Below, piece after piece: positions 39,201-50,417 of a stretch of 64,000 nt of DNA (position 1 is the stretch's first letter; each line of letters opens with the position of its first letter). Under the pieces are notes generated by a model. It was not told the origin of the DNA. It saw nothing but the letters and a program-made list of their open reading frames with translations, and made no database searches. Position numbers and translations under genes: made by a program. The DNA is from Asterias amurensis (lineage: Eukaryota; Echinodermata; Asteroidea; Forcipulatida; Asteriidae): positions 7,998,001-8,062,000 of the forward strand of contig NC_092650.1 of assembly GCF_032118995.1 (NCBI RefSeq), written 5' to 3'.

Positions 39201-39364
39201 TTTACAGAGGCCATTGCCACCTACTCCTAGGGCTGTAACAGGCTTACCCCTTTCACAGTTCATACGAATGTAGGCTTGGGTATCTTCAATTCGAAGCCGA
39301 ACCGGTAGGGAACAGAAAGCACTACAGTACTTCTCAAACATTTGAAGATTCTATAATTAGTTTT

Positions 39365-39720
39365 AGGTTGAACAAGTAAAAAATCTACTCCCGTGACTTG
39401 AACCTACAACCTGCAGACTATTGTACAGCACTCTACCAGCTGAGCCGTCTAGCCTAGCTGTAGCCCTAATGTTGGCAGTCTCCAATTTTTCAATATTTAT
39501 TGGGGTGCCAGTCAGAATCCCCTAACTCAACCTTTAGCTTGGGATCACACCCAAGTTTATACAACCTGTGAAAAAGCAGCAGAGAGATCACCTAATAGAG
39601 GTGCAACTTTTTGTTTCAAAGATCAAGTTATCAAAATCAAGCTGAAGTCAATGTTCAGTGATGTTTCTTTTTCAACCTAAGATTATTTTAAACTTACCCA
39701 GTCAGTCTTCCTTTAGCCTA
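39365..39720. mobile_element. Foldback element with tRNA-like end (copy 3, one-armed)
   Basis: The left arm shows aggttgaacaagtaaaaaat, minus-strand tRNA-like sequence (cgtgacttgaacctacaacc ... ctctaccagctgagccgtct), then ggcagtctcc, ggggtgccagtcagaa and ggatcacacccaagtt as in copies 1 and 2. No clear right arm; it fades near acccagtcagtcttc (39697). Confidence 0.6.
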
Positions 39721-41189
39721 AGTTAACACAAGTACATGTACATGTACCTGGTATAATGAACACAATTTAACATCGACATACATGTATGTAATGGCTACAC
39801 ACAGGCTATGTTTTAAATTCAGAAACCATATAATTCAAACATTGCCCAATGTATGAACAAATTTGAATGTGAACTGCCTTGCCTATAAAAAATAAAATAA
39901 TTCTTTTCAGAGAGTTTATGAAAGGTTTGTTCGGTGGAAATGTAACTTTGACTAGAGTATCTGACCAAGGCATACAATGAACCAGTTTTCTAATCTGTGT
40001 TGTGCATTGGATGTCGCTTGTCAAACATTGTCCGATTAATGTATGTACTCACATTTTTGTCACCTACAATGTATCTTTACTTTACACATGTCTCAGCCAA
40101 ACTAACTGGCGAAACAGGTGTATCAGGAAACCATGGCAACAAAGAAATGTATATGAGAACAAGGAGAGCCACAGTGCCACCTTGGGTCATAACCCCCGAC
40201 TTCTACTCTATTGGCACTTCTACATTTCAGGGTGTAGACTATGAGGTCATAAATTATTCCTCAACAGCTGGAGGCTCACTGGTGTGACTAGCAAGATCAA
40301 CACACCCCATGCCTTTTATGGATGAACAACCCCACAACTTTATCATATTTATAGCTTTGCATCAAATCATATCAAAGTGGCAAAATAATTTCTTTTCCCC
40401 ACCACGCATAAAAAATGTGTATTGGCACTGAATTGCCATTGTGAATAAAAGCATCAACATTGATCTAAAACTTAGACAAATAAATATTTCAGATTCATTA
40501 TATATTACTTATGAATACGATCTTATGTTAGACAAGTATGGAAACCATTAGTATGTTCTTCCTTCTTTCAGGAATGTTTTGCAAATGACAATTCAATTCA
40601 GAAACTGTTTCAACTGTAGCTATAGAAAAACAAATTGTTGTTGTTACTCTTCTTTTAAAATCTGTACACATGTTTAAAATGAGCATCTCAAGTAATATAA
40701 TGAAATGATCATCATCCATGTGCTCAAAAATGTCAACTGACCACCAAAGAAATGGAATCAATTAATGATTAAATACAAATCTGGAAAGAAACTGAACACA
40801 TCAACCAATAAATATATGTAGCACTAGAAATTTAAAAGGGAACAATAATAATAGGCCTACTGATTATATGCGCAATGGACTAGTTCTGCTGAAGTACTAA
40901 TATTGCATCTAGAGCTACTTGCTCATAATTGAAATCTTGGGAGGTACATGATTAATATTAAAAGGCACAATCACTAGGCTACCATGACTACTCTCTAATA
41001 AATTCAACTTGGCAATAATTATTCACACCAACTGCAAGGTATGTGATTAGCAATGCAGTTAAACAATATAAAATGCAAGTTTGATAGGTTGTGTCTACCC
41101 CATTGTTAATTGCTACAGATTTATCATGTTGAGATTGTTTATCATAAATGCCCTTTTTAGTTTGAGTGTGGGGGGGCTCCAAAGGAGGA

Positions 41190-41376
41190 CAGGGGTGGAT
41201 TTCACAAAGGTAGTCCTAACTTAGGACTAGTCCTAGGCAATGCTAAGAGATAGGACTAGTCCTAAGTTAGGACCAGTAACTCATCCTAACTTTAGGACTG
41301 GTCCCTATCTCTTAGCATTGCCTAGAACTAGTCCTAAGTTAGGACTACATGTACTTCTGTGAAATGCACCCCAGAG
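41190..41376. repeat. 'gttaggactagtcc' palindromic repeat
   Basis: gggtggatttcacaaaggta to ctgtgaaatgcacccc. The inner arms (aggcaatgctaagagatagg / ctatctcttagcattgcct) pair perfectly. This is the longest and most regular copy. Confidence 0.75.
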
Positions 41377-42130
41377 CTCATAGATCAAGTGTTTTACTGG
41401 ACCAGATTTTATTTACAACGCCAGTACCTTAACTTGAGTTTTTTAGTTGATTTACCTCAATTGTCTTATGAATGATTAATTTGATCAGCATTTCAACATA
41501 AATATTTTGTATCAAAGATGTTACTCAGGGACACACTTGTCCAATCACAAGTTTATTGGCCCGAAAAAAATAACTGGTCCCTGGCTACCAGCTTGCAGTC
41601 CTTTGCAAACTTTGAGCCCTGAAACAACACCCTTGCTATGGTCAAAGGAAGACTTATCTATCATTGGCCGAGTGTCTTGCATGGTGGGTACAATATGTTT
41701 CAATCATTTTAACAAAGAACAATCAGCACTTTGCACAATTCTTAAAGATAAAACCCTAAGTACTCCGGTGTCAGACAAAGCTGTCAAATTTTACTAACCT
41801 ACGCGCACGTACATCCAAGTTTTATGTTTACTTGCGTGTTGTGAACAATAGCTTACAAACAGGACTACATTGTCTGACAAAGCCGGGTAGTTTGGGCAAT
41901 AGGACATCATTATGGTGCAGAGTGCTATTGAAACAGTCATTTTTGTTTAGCATGTTTTATGTAGTATTTTACATTATAGACATGTGTAATATTAGGGAAA
42001 TGCTGTTAGTAAGTTTACACATACATGTACATGTAAGAGGACGGAATACTTTTTCTGTTATCTCATGAAACAAGAGTCAAGAATACATAAAGCTTTTTGC
42101 ATAAATATCAACTAATAACATGTTTACATT

Positions 42131-42450
42131 TTGATCAGCAGAGTGTGGGTTCGAATCTTGGTCGTGGCACATCTGTCCCTGAGCAAGACACTTTACTATA
42201 ATTGCTTCTCTCCGCCCGGGAGTAAATGGGTACATGTGAGGGCAGAGATGGTTCTTGTGTTTGGTTTCGCTTAGTGCGCTACAAATTTGGCGGCACAGGC
42301 TGTATACTCTGATCCCCTGGGAGCTGAGGTGGTTTAACAGTTTAAGGAATGAAATGGCCCAGTGAGATCAGGGTTATAATGTTAGAACCGCTTTGAGACA
42401 TGGTGTAAAAAGTGCTATATAAATACCAAATATTATTTTTATTATTATTA
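42131..42450 (+). mobile_element. tRNA-derived SINE (copy 3, 5' truncated)
   Basis: It begins at the B box (gtgggttcgaatcttgg), continues with the conserved centre gagcaagacactttactata, and ends agtgctatataaatacc plus ATT repeats. Its tail supplies a minus-strand AATAAA just downstream of the RING gene's last exon. Confidence 0.8.
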
Positions 42451-42530
42451 GCTTGTGCTTAGGAAAACCTTGGTTTGTTCTGAGCAGGCAAAGCCCTGAT
42501 ACTATTACTACCCAGACATTACATGTGTAA

Positions 42531-42706
42531 TCAGAGAGCTGTGATACGGCAGGTGTTGGTCTTGGCTAGTTCACGTTCATCCTTCAGTGCTTTCAGAACC
42601 TCTAGTAGCTCTTTTTTCTCAAGTTCTAGACGCTCCATATCCTGTCCCCTTTTCCTCTCCAAGGCACTCAGCAGTCGGACATCATGAAACAAGCGATCAT
42701 TCTGAC
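42531..42706 (-). CDS. Candidate last coding exon of the RING gene (coiled coil)
   Basis: On the minus strand the acceptor ttgttgccaacag precedes a 58-codon frame ending in TGA. It encodes QNDRLFHDVRLLSALERKRG followed by heptad-like Glu/Lys/Leu-rich sequence. It enters in phase 2+0, which fits the phase-1 donors at the end of the RING exon, giving a protein of about 271 residues with the GTGAAG donor. The coiled-coil character continues that of the RING exon, so I read it as the same gene. Which donor is used is not settled. An AATAAA on the minus strand (42438-42443) lies about 90 bp downstream, inside the ATT tail of a SINE. Confidence 0.6.
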
Positions 42707-43512
42707 CTGTTGGCAACAAATGATAAGTTATTTTTCGGATAATAAATGTTGGTTTTAACCCATCCAGTGATGCTTAATAGGTTGATTTGTTGTAATTTGA
42801 AGAGTATACACATAATGCAAAAAATGGGTGTGGCATCCCCCTTCGACCCTAGCAGAGTCTTTTTCCAGCAGTGCTAGCTACATGTACGTTCAATGTACGA
42901 AGTTTAGTTTTAATAATCAGTGTGTGTTTATAGAAAGGTTTACGGTAACACCATGTAATGACTATCTCTAATGAGTTGGGGTGGTTCTGAAAAGAACCGT
43001 TGGTTTAAACTCGACGTTTCGATCAGTATGCTCCGATGTGTGTTTGCCCTGGTTGATAAACTGAGGGAGCTTGTATGTTTTTATTAATATATGAGATATC
43101 GCCAAACTACGAACTTTACTACAAATCAACTGCCACCAGTGACAAGTTGCTACCTACTCCTGGGGCTGAAACAGGGCCAGCCCCTTCACAATCTGTAAGG
43201 AGATAGGCATGTCTCATGAGTATCATCCACTTGGAGCCTGGCTGGTAGAGCAGAATGCACTACCATCCAAATGTTTTATGAAGCAATATGGTCAAGTGTC
43301 TCGCTACAGGCCACAAGTGTAACGAATGGGATTCAATTTGTACAGGTCATTTTTACATGACATGTAGGATTAAAACAATCAAACAGTTCAACCAACCCAA
43401 GATATACTTTCTCTTGAGTTTTTTAAAACTATGAGTGTCCTTTAAAAAGGACACAAAATAAATTTGTTTTTACTTCTTTTCCCCAGAAAAAAAGAAGAAA
43501 TAGCCTTAGGCC

Positions 43513-44175
43513 CTATAACTGCAGGTTATCTTCACAATAATTACTTTTTAGTTCATCCATCTGTTGCTGCATCTCACTGATTTTGTGCACCATGTGCGTT
43601 CTCTGCGAGTCAAGCCTCAGTTTCATCTCATGCTTCTGATCCTCATTCTTCCCGATCATCTCAGATCGCAATAACTCTAACTCTAAGCGCAGCTCGGCCA
43701 CGCAGTTATGCGAGTCCACTTCTGAGTTTAGTACTGTCAACCCACATCCCTGAGGGCATGTTTTGGTTCTGTGCGTACAGACCAGGAGATGAGAGTCTAG
43801 AACTCGTCTCTCAAGTTCTGTGCCACAGTTCACGTTCGGGCAGGTCACTCTCCCGAAGTCACAGGCTGCCTCATGTCTCGTTAAATTCTCTAACATCACC
43901 TCATCACAGCAGCCTGCCGCTCGGTTTCGGCAGCGCAGTCTCAGCTGGTTTAAGTCGTTTCTCATGTAGCGAAAGATCGGATGAAGTTGATCTTGTGTTA
44001 GAGGTTGCCTATCCTCCGGGCAGATCTGATCGTGTACAAGCCAGGCATGGATGCAGGAGGTGCAGTAAGCATGCTCACAGGGGGCTTGCAGAGGATCCTC
44101 AAGAACATCTCGACAGATGCAGCACAGAAGTCCATCGTTGATAGATCCAACAAATCGCTCAACATCGTAACCCAT
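43513..44175 (-). CDS. RING / TRAF-type zinc finger E3 ligase (RNF41/RNF151-like)
   Basis: The 220-residue frame begins MGYDVERF, like the MGYDV start of NRDP1/RNF41. This is why the ATG at 44175 is preferred over the upstream TTG. The RING is the C3HC3D type of that family: C18, C21, C33, H35, C38, C41, C52, D55. TRAF-type zinc fingers follow (C82/C89/H101/C105; C112/C117/H129/C133; C140/C144/H156/C158), and then a coiled coil from about 160. The order of fingers and the CPQGCG block resemble RNF151 as well as RNF41. The role is presumably E2-dependent ubiquitin transfer; the substrate is unknown. The C-terminal substrate-binding domain of RNF41 is absent. The frame stops at 43513, but phase-1 donor candidates before the stop (GTGAGA at about 43581, GTAATT, GTGAAG at 43535) could join the exon at 42531-42706. 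Confidence 0.85.
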   Translation of the reverse strand: MGYDVERFVGSINDGLLCCICRDVLEDPLQAPCEHAYCTSCIHAWLVHDQICPEDRQPLTQDQLHPIFRYMRNDLNQLRLRCRNRAAGCCDEVMLENLTRHEAACDFGRVTCPNVNCGTELERRVLDSHLLVCTHRTKTCPQGCGLTVLNSEVDSHNCVAELRLELELLRSEMIGKNEDQKHEMKLRLDSQRTHMVHKISEMQQQMDELKSNYCEDNLQL

Positions 44176-44791
44176 TTTCAACCTCTTTTCAGCTGATCTT
44201 TTCTTGGCTGATACAATATGTAGCTAGTGTAGTACACGTGCCTAGGGGAAAAAACATAAACTGAACTTTGATCACAAGAACCTATTCAATAATGGAGTAA
44301 ACTAGTAGGCCTAGAAGTGGGTCTACTACATACTACTATTAAAAATGTTACTGCAACTTCCTTTGAAAGAATTTAAGGCTTTGCATGATTAAAGGAACAT
44401 TAGGCCTACAGAATTGGTTTTTGCTAACAAAACAGTTGCTGGCAGTGTACACTTTATGCAATTCACCATATCATTATACAAAAACTGACAAACCTGTAGA
44501 AGTTTCAGATTGATTGGCCATCTGGGTCACGAGAGAATAGTGAAAAAAAAAACGATTACAAACTTTGCATTGCATCAATGCCAAAATAAAAATGATTAAA
44601 ACACTCACTGAGTGAGCGATAAACTCCAAGCGCGAAGTTAGATTAATTATTTCTCATCAAATATGACATTTCAGACAGAAATAATTCAAGGGATGTTTTC
44701 AAGTATCAACATAAATATACCATGTACATTAAGTTTATGTACATCTGTGATCTTCACAATTTTTATTTCTTCCCAATTCTGTAACATTCCT

Positions 44792-45151
44792 TTAAAGCCA
44801 TTATACACGTCGAAACAGAAAAAAAAATAAAAGTACACAGATTTACAAAATGACTTACAGGGTTTACAGAAGGTAATGGTGAAAGACTTCTCTTGAATTA
44901 TTATTCCATGAAGTGCTTTTTTTTTTTGAAAACATTAATCTCGACATAGAGAATTATGGATTATAGTATAAACACGATGTCATGACACGGCGAAATATGC
45001 GTAAACAAGTGTGGGTTTTCCCATTATTTTCTCCCGACTCTGATGGCCGATTGAGCCTAAATTTTCACAGGTTTGCTATTATATTAGTTGTGATACACGA
45101 AGTGTGGGCCTTTGGACAAAACTGTTTACCGAAAGTGTCCAATGGCTTTAG
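44792..45151. mobile_element. TTAA-type MITE, family F (copy 2)
   Basis: TTAAAGCCATTATACACG at the left, AAGTGTCCAATGGCTTTA at the right. Shares ggttttcccattattttctc and gattgagcctaaattttcac with the copy at 37034. Confidence 0.8.
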
Positions 45152-45357
45152 GATGAATCCAATATTATTTTCAACACATCTATTTTTGGGGTGAAAAGTG
45201 GTAAAAATGGAGCAAATCGGCTGACTAGCTGTCGAAATTGTACGTTTTTAACCATTTCGCCCTGCACAGATTGCAAAAGCTTCGTAACCCTCCGGCCTGG
45301 CGGCCGTCGGGAGGAGGGTTACGTTATCGCAACTACATCAAAGTCAAACCTTTTTAC

Positions 45358-45545
45358 TTGGTACTGTGAGTAGTCAGGTAATGGGGAGAAGTTGATAGTA
45401 TAAAACATTGTGAGAAACATCTCCCTCTGAAGTGACGTAGTTTTCAAGAAAGAAGTAATTTTCCACGATTTTGATTACAAGACCTCGGAATCAGATTTAG
45501 AACTTGAGGTCTCGAATTCAAGCATCTGAAAGCATGCAGTGAATG
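45358..45545 (-). mobile_element. MITE family D fragment (intergenic)
   Basis: Inverted partial copy: gttgatagtataaaacattg, ccctctgaagtgacgtagt, cttgaggtctcgaattcaag, ending at ctgaaagcatg. Confidence 0.65.
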
Positions 45546-47038
45546 TAGCTATCCTTGGCCACACAAGTGGGGCTACATTGAATGAATCATCATCAATTAA
45601 TTATAATAGTATACTATCTCTTCATTCAATACTTACTTTACTTCAAGAATACACAGTCAGTTTAGAAAGATTCCCTCGTACTGTAGTACTAGTAGTAGGA
45701 GTTTCTCCTCCCCTTGCTCCTCCACACAGACCTTCCCTTGAGACCATACAATGAGGTGGACAAACAAACTTTATGACACGCATGATTGATACTGAATCAA
45801 ATGAAGATTGTAGTGTCTGCTGACGGCCGTAAACATTACTAGTCGGGTTCAGATGTGTACACCCAGCAGCGTTAAGAAAACTATGAGTTAAGTCAAGGAA
45901 TCAGCCCAATTAATTAAGTCAAATAAAGTTATGTCAAGAGAGGGCGCTAGTTACGCGAGGTTTTTGACAGTACGGACAGAACTTAAAAAATGAAACCTCC
46001 TCTGCATGCGTATTGTAACTGAAAGGTACTGTATCCTCTTCTGAATTTGAGTTCATTTGTTTTGTTTGTATACATAGTTATTATCAAGGGTTAATTATGT
46101 AGTTCTCGTTGAAGCCAGACAGTCCATCCAAATTCTACATCCACGGACTGTCCGTCCTCTGTAGCAGTTTTGTTAATTTTACTTTTGTAAATAGCTCTAA
46201 ATAATATTGAACTTGTAACTTTCATGTTCATGTGAATGAGAATGTACACTCGGACAGCACAAAGTAGGGAAGCCCAAAGTATCTTAGTTACAATAATTGT
46301 AACAGGGTCGAATGGTCCTTTAGCCTGCGTTACAATTATTGTTATTGTAACTACTAATTAATAAGGTTTATCGCGAATAGCAAAATATCAAGAGCGGGCG
46401 CTGTTGAAGACAAAGGTATAGACTAAGGCATTGCGTGCGCGAGTCGTAGAAACTGCATAGAAACCGCCCCATATTCCTTATAGGCCTACTGGGTCATTCC
46501 GTGTCAATTCAACACGCTTTTGGACCTGACCCTCACGGATTTAAATGAAATTCGGTGTGCTGATTGGACTCCCTGAGAAATGCCCAAATCCCAAATTGTA
46601 TGTAATTCGGATCATTATTTTGGGAGATACGGCTTAACGAACTTTTGACTAATTAGCATGACCTGCTACGTTTGGACAATCGATCTCCAAAAGTAAAACA
46701 CCTACCAAGATAATATTTACATCATTTTGAAGCTCTTGACATGGCCCACATTTGATAAAATAAAATCAAAAAATTTCCATGCACCACCGAAAAAATACGC
46801 GAAAATTTGACCTTTGACCTTGATTTGCGAAAATGAGTATTTTTCAAAACGCGTAATTTTTTTTTTTAATGCAAGTTTTTTTTTAAACGCATGTTTTTCT
46901 TCTTTTATTTTTCAGTTCCTTCAGATTCATGAAAAGCTCAGCTTCAAGATTGTCGTAAGACCACCGATCCCTACATCAGCAAGACGCAGTCAGTCGACCA
47001 TTGTTTTAGAAGTTCATGATGCTCAAGTTAAGTTAAAG

Positions 47039-50000
47039 ATGCTTGGTTTGACATTAGCTATCTGTGCCGGACTGTGTGCAGCTTGTGCATCTGCCTTTGC
47101 CAAGCTTGCAATGTCTGGAGAAGAAATCGCTGAGGTGTGTCAGAGAATGGAGGCTACCATTGCACTGAGCTCAATGACAAGTTGCACTCTGGTGAGTAGT
47201 TAAAGATGCTATGTTAGATTTTTGGCCCCAAACATTAAAAAATAGACTTTTTGAGTGAATGGTTTTCACCCGCTCTAACATGTCTAACATGTCTAACGAA
47301 AAAAAGTTTAACTTTTTACTTTTAATGCTCGGGAACCATGACACACATTTAAAGCGTTTCTTATAAAACACATAAGAATTGGTCACGTAAGATGTATTAT
47401 TGTCAGAACAAAAACTAATTTTGAGCATTTTATTTCACTGCTACTCATAATTGGCTAACTTTTTCGAGCAATGGCTCAAATGAAAGCTTGTAATTTTCTT
47501 GATCCTCATCGCAATACCTATTGTATTTTAAATCAAAATTTTGGGGTTAAATTGGCAAAAAATCTGACATAGCATCTTTAATGGCAGTTGTGTATTATTT
47601 GATGCTTTTTGTTCTATTGGGAAGGATCAGTCTTGAGGCAGTTGTACTAATTCTATGGCCCAATTTCATAAACAGTGCTTTAAAAGGCAGTGGCGTTACT
47701 GGTATTTGTCAAAGACTAGCCTTCACAGTTGGTGTATCTCATGCATAAAATAACAAACCTGTGAAAATTTGAGCTCAATCCGTCTTCGAATTTGCGAGAT
47801 AATAATTAAAGGAAAAAAACAACCTTGTCACACGAAGTTGTGTGCGTTTAGATGGTTGATTTTGAGACCTCAAGTTCTAAATCTGAGGTCACGAAATCAA
47901 ATTCGTGGAACATTACTACTTTCTCAAAAACTATGGCACTTCAGAGGGAGCCGTTTCTCACAATGTTTTATACCATCAAGTTATCAACCTCTCGGCCCAT
48001 TATTCGTTACCAAGAAAGGTTTTATGCTAATATTTATTTTGAGTAATTACCAATAGTGTCCACTGCCTTTAAGAAGTGTTCTGCTAAGCTATAAATGGCA
48101 GGATACCAGTCACAGATTGTATGTAGAATGGTTTTTCGCTGGTAACGGTATTCTGGTAAGTATTTTTGGTTAGGCTTAGATATTTTTTTGCTTTTAAGCA
48201 GCTCTATGAAATTGAGCCCTGGCCTGTGTGAATGGCTGAAATGTTTGCATTAATTTGGTTGAATGTTTGCAGCAAAGGTAAATTTTAAAACAAAACATTT
48301 AGAGTTAGACATTTTTGTCAACCATCTTAGTAGAACAGCCTGTCATGGCTGAGCAGTTCAGAGCTTTGTCACCCGGGCTCTGGTGTGTTTGATCAGCAAA
48401 GTGTGAGTTTGAGTCCTGGTCGTGAGTCGTGACACTTGTGTTCTTGAGTAAGTTCCTTACCATTAGTGCTTTGTCCGTTGGATGGGACATTTTAAAGCTA
48501 ATTGTGGGAGAGTAGGAGTTAACATTTGGTGTTTCTGGTTCCATGCAGCATCATTGTCTATACAGGCTTGCAAGCTACAGTGATTAGGAGACATATTCAA
48601 TAAATACACCAGACTACAAATTAAACGAAACGTCACAAACTAAGCAAAAAAAAAACGTTTTTAATTGAAAATCAATAAAACATCTGTCCAAAATTGATTA
48701 GGTTCAATCAAACAAAAAATGTCTTTATAGAACAAATCTGTTGAAGACCTTATTTTGTTTATTCCTTGTTTATTTTTCATTTTTAATTGATTGGTGCTAT
48801 TCTCTGACAGGTGACAGTGGTCTTGAGAGGAATATCATTCTCACTCTTGTTTCTCTTCAACGCCATCATGTGGACCTTGTTTGTAAAGTCACTACAGCTG
48901 TCCAGATCTTCGCTGGAGGCTACCATTACAAACAGCTCGGCTAATTTCTTCTTTTCCGTAAGTTCCAAACTACTTGGATCTGCTACAACAAAGATAGTTT
49001 AGAGTAAAGTAGTCAGTCTGCTAAAAATTAGCAAAAGATTACAGTTAATGCAACTAGAAGGAGAATGGAGTTGCCCTATTTAGAATAAATTACCAGTATT
49101 TCAAATGGAGAATAAAGTTACCTCAGAGTTTCACAATGAGTTAAGGAAAAAGTGGAAACAAAAACCATTACAATAGTCCAACTAGAGAAAATGAAACGTT
49201 ATCCTTTCCATCTCAAAGTGCAACTAAATTTCCATGAAGAACTGGTAATGAAACATGTCTTTTTGTTGTGGGTGGTTAAGGGTTGAACAAAGAAAACCAA
49301 TTTACTGAAGCGGGAAATGAACCAACAGCCTACTGGATTAACGTGCAGGAGCTCTACCAACTGAGCTATCCTAGTCATCTTGGCAGTCTCCCTATATTGT
49401 CACCTTCTTTGCTCAGGGGGGTGCCAGTCAGCCTGGGATCCAGACAATCTTACAATAAAACCTTGAAAGAACTAGGCAGTTACATAACCAGTTGTATGGC
49501 TCCTGACTAGCACTCCTGAACAAAGTTATTGACCATAAACATATAGGGAAACTTCAATATAGGGCCAGATAGCTCAGTTGGTAAAGCACCAGAGCATTAA
49601 CCTGAAGGTTATTGGTTCAAGTCCGGCCCTAGTTGATTTTTCTTTCAACCCCAAATCATTGAAAAGTTCCCCAGTCAGTTAATTTGTACGTTGTATTATC
49701 TCTTCTCTGTATCAATTTAATACAGGCTGTGATTGGTCACCTTGTTTTTGGTGAAGCTCTGTCATGGACCTGGTGGCTAGGCTCCTCTATCATTGTTCTT
49801 GGTCTATGGATGATCCACAAAGGCAGTAATAAAGAAACAATAACCAACAAAGACAGGTGACACCCCCTAGATTGCCGAGTAAAAGACTGTTAGACCATAC
49901 AAGAATAGTTGCAAGATTAAGTTTTCTACCTGAACATTGGACAACTAGAGACTTTTCTCTGAATTCAGACTTTTTATGTCTGTGTGGTAAAGAAAATCAG

Positions 50001-50410
50001 ATGTTATATTCATCAGATATGATGAGATCATACTCTCTTGCATCGACCAGTAGGGGGCGCCAGCACGACTCCCTACTGGAGCACCGCTGGCGGCCCCTAC
50101 AGGCTGATCGGGGACGCGCTTGTCAGTGGGGTGGGGAGGGGGCTCTGATTTTGAAGAGTTCTACTTCGTGTAACTTCATGACTTCTTGAGGTTAAATAAA
50201 GCTCCAAAGAGAAGGACAGAAAAGCCAGTTATTTGCATCCTTGTGTCATTTGAAGCTGTGATCAACGCTACCCCCGGTCAATGCTACAATATTCTTTGAT
50301 CTACCTCTCTTGCATTCAGTGTTTTAGCTAAGACCAGTACACCCAAGACCAAGACCAGAGGGTCTGAGACCAAGATCACTCTCAAGACCTACAACACTGC
50401 TAGCACTTAG
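47039..50410 (+). CDS. TMEM42: TMEM42-like transmembrane protein, 4 coding exons
   Basis: Exons: 46916-47191 (coding at least from the ATG at 47039), 48811-48957, 49726-49856 and 50320-50410, in phases 0, 0 and 2. The predicted protein is 173 residues; human TMEM42 is 159. It is a half-length EamA/DMT-type membrane protein with about four helices: LTLAICAGLCAACASAFAKL (matching human CAGAFGALAAASAKL), FSLLFLFNAIMWTLFVKSL (human NSLMWTFFSRGL), a helix around SSANFFFSAVIGHLVFGEAL, and WWLGSSIIVLGLWMIHKG (human WWGGVFLILCGLTLIHR). Transport function is unproven in the family. The first exon has an acceptor at 46915, so at least one 5' exon lies upstream; the frame is open back to the acceptor, and an N-terminal extension is possible. 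At the third exon's end, reading through the donor gives AGG-TGA, a natural short isoform, with an AATAAA at 50195-50200. Confidence 0.85.
47655..48225. repeat. 'cccaatttcataaac' repeat split by a family D MITE
   Basis: Left part tggcccaatttcataaacag (47656-47679), right part tctgctaagctataaatggc to ctctatgaaattgagccctg (48077-48222). The MITE at 47680-48072 interrupts it. Confidence 0.65.
47680..48072. mobile_element. TTAA-flanked MITE, family D, nested in another repeat
   Basis: TTAA at 47680-47683 and 48069-48072. Between them a full D element (AAGGCAGTGG.. / ..GTGTCCACTGCCT). The flanks (cccaatttcataaacagtgc on the left; agaagtgttctgctaagct on the right) belong to a different dispersed repeat, so this is a nested insertion. 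In the TMEM42-like gene's second intron. Confidence 0.8.
48322..48545 (+). mobile_element. Diverged tRNA-derived SINE
   Basis: Contains tcatggctgagcagttcaga (A-box region), gtgagtttgagtcctggtcg (B-box region) and acacttgtgttcttgagtaa (centre). No ATT tail. It lies in the TMEM42-like gene's second intron. Confidence 0.6.
49271..49660. mobile_element. Foldback element with tRNA-like ends (copy 2)
   Basis: Left end ggttgaacaaagaaaacc, right end ttctttcaacccc. The right arm contains a tRNA-like sequence with ggccagatagctcagttgg, aagcaccagagcattaacc and ggttcaagtccggccc. The left arm has its inverted, diverged version. Internal strings ggcagtctccctatattgtc and gtgccagtcag match copy 1. Lies in the TMEM42-like gene's third intron. 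Confidence 0.7.
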
Positions 50411-50417
50411 GATACGC

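Larger units (their letters stand above)
37383..42130. other. Intergenic region between VIRMA and the RING gene
   Basis: Holds the listed repeats plus AT-rich unique DNA. AATAAA-rich sequence at 38140-38175, preceded by an acceptor-like tttgattgcag (38010), could be a distal VIRMA 3' UTR exon, but I cannot support it further. Frames at 38376-38699, 39997-40287 and 41507-41797 show no recognisable family. Confidence 0.45.
44200..46915. other. Intergenic region between the RING gene and the TMEM42-like gene
   Basis: The two genes diverge from here, so both promoters should be within it. It also carries MITE copies (44792, 45358), a GC-rich hairpin at about 45283-45322 (gtaaccctcc / ggagggttac), and a repeat-like block at 46490-46850 (gggtcattccgtgtcaattc). 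A 5' exon of the TMEM42-like gene must lie here, but I could not fix it. Confidence 0.45.

Noticed and set aside
40528..40761. 77-codon minus-strand frame in the intergenic region
   Set aside because: No family resemblance and no flanking splice or regulatory signals.
46814..47038. N-terminal extension of the TMEM42-like protein from an upstream start
   Set aside because: The codons before 46916 are a poly-T/pyrimidine tract with an acceptor AG at 46915, so they are intronic. The segment 46916-47038 may still be coding or 5' UTR.
49857..50189. 110-codon frame between TMEM42-like exons
   Set aside because: Intronic and overlapping a repeat also seen near 30870-30960. No homology.
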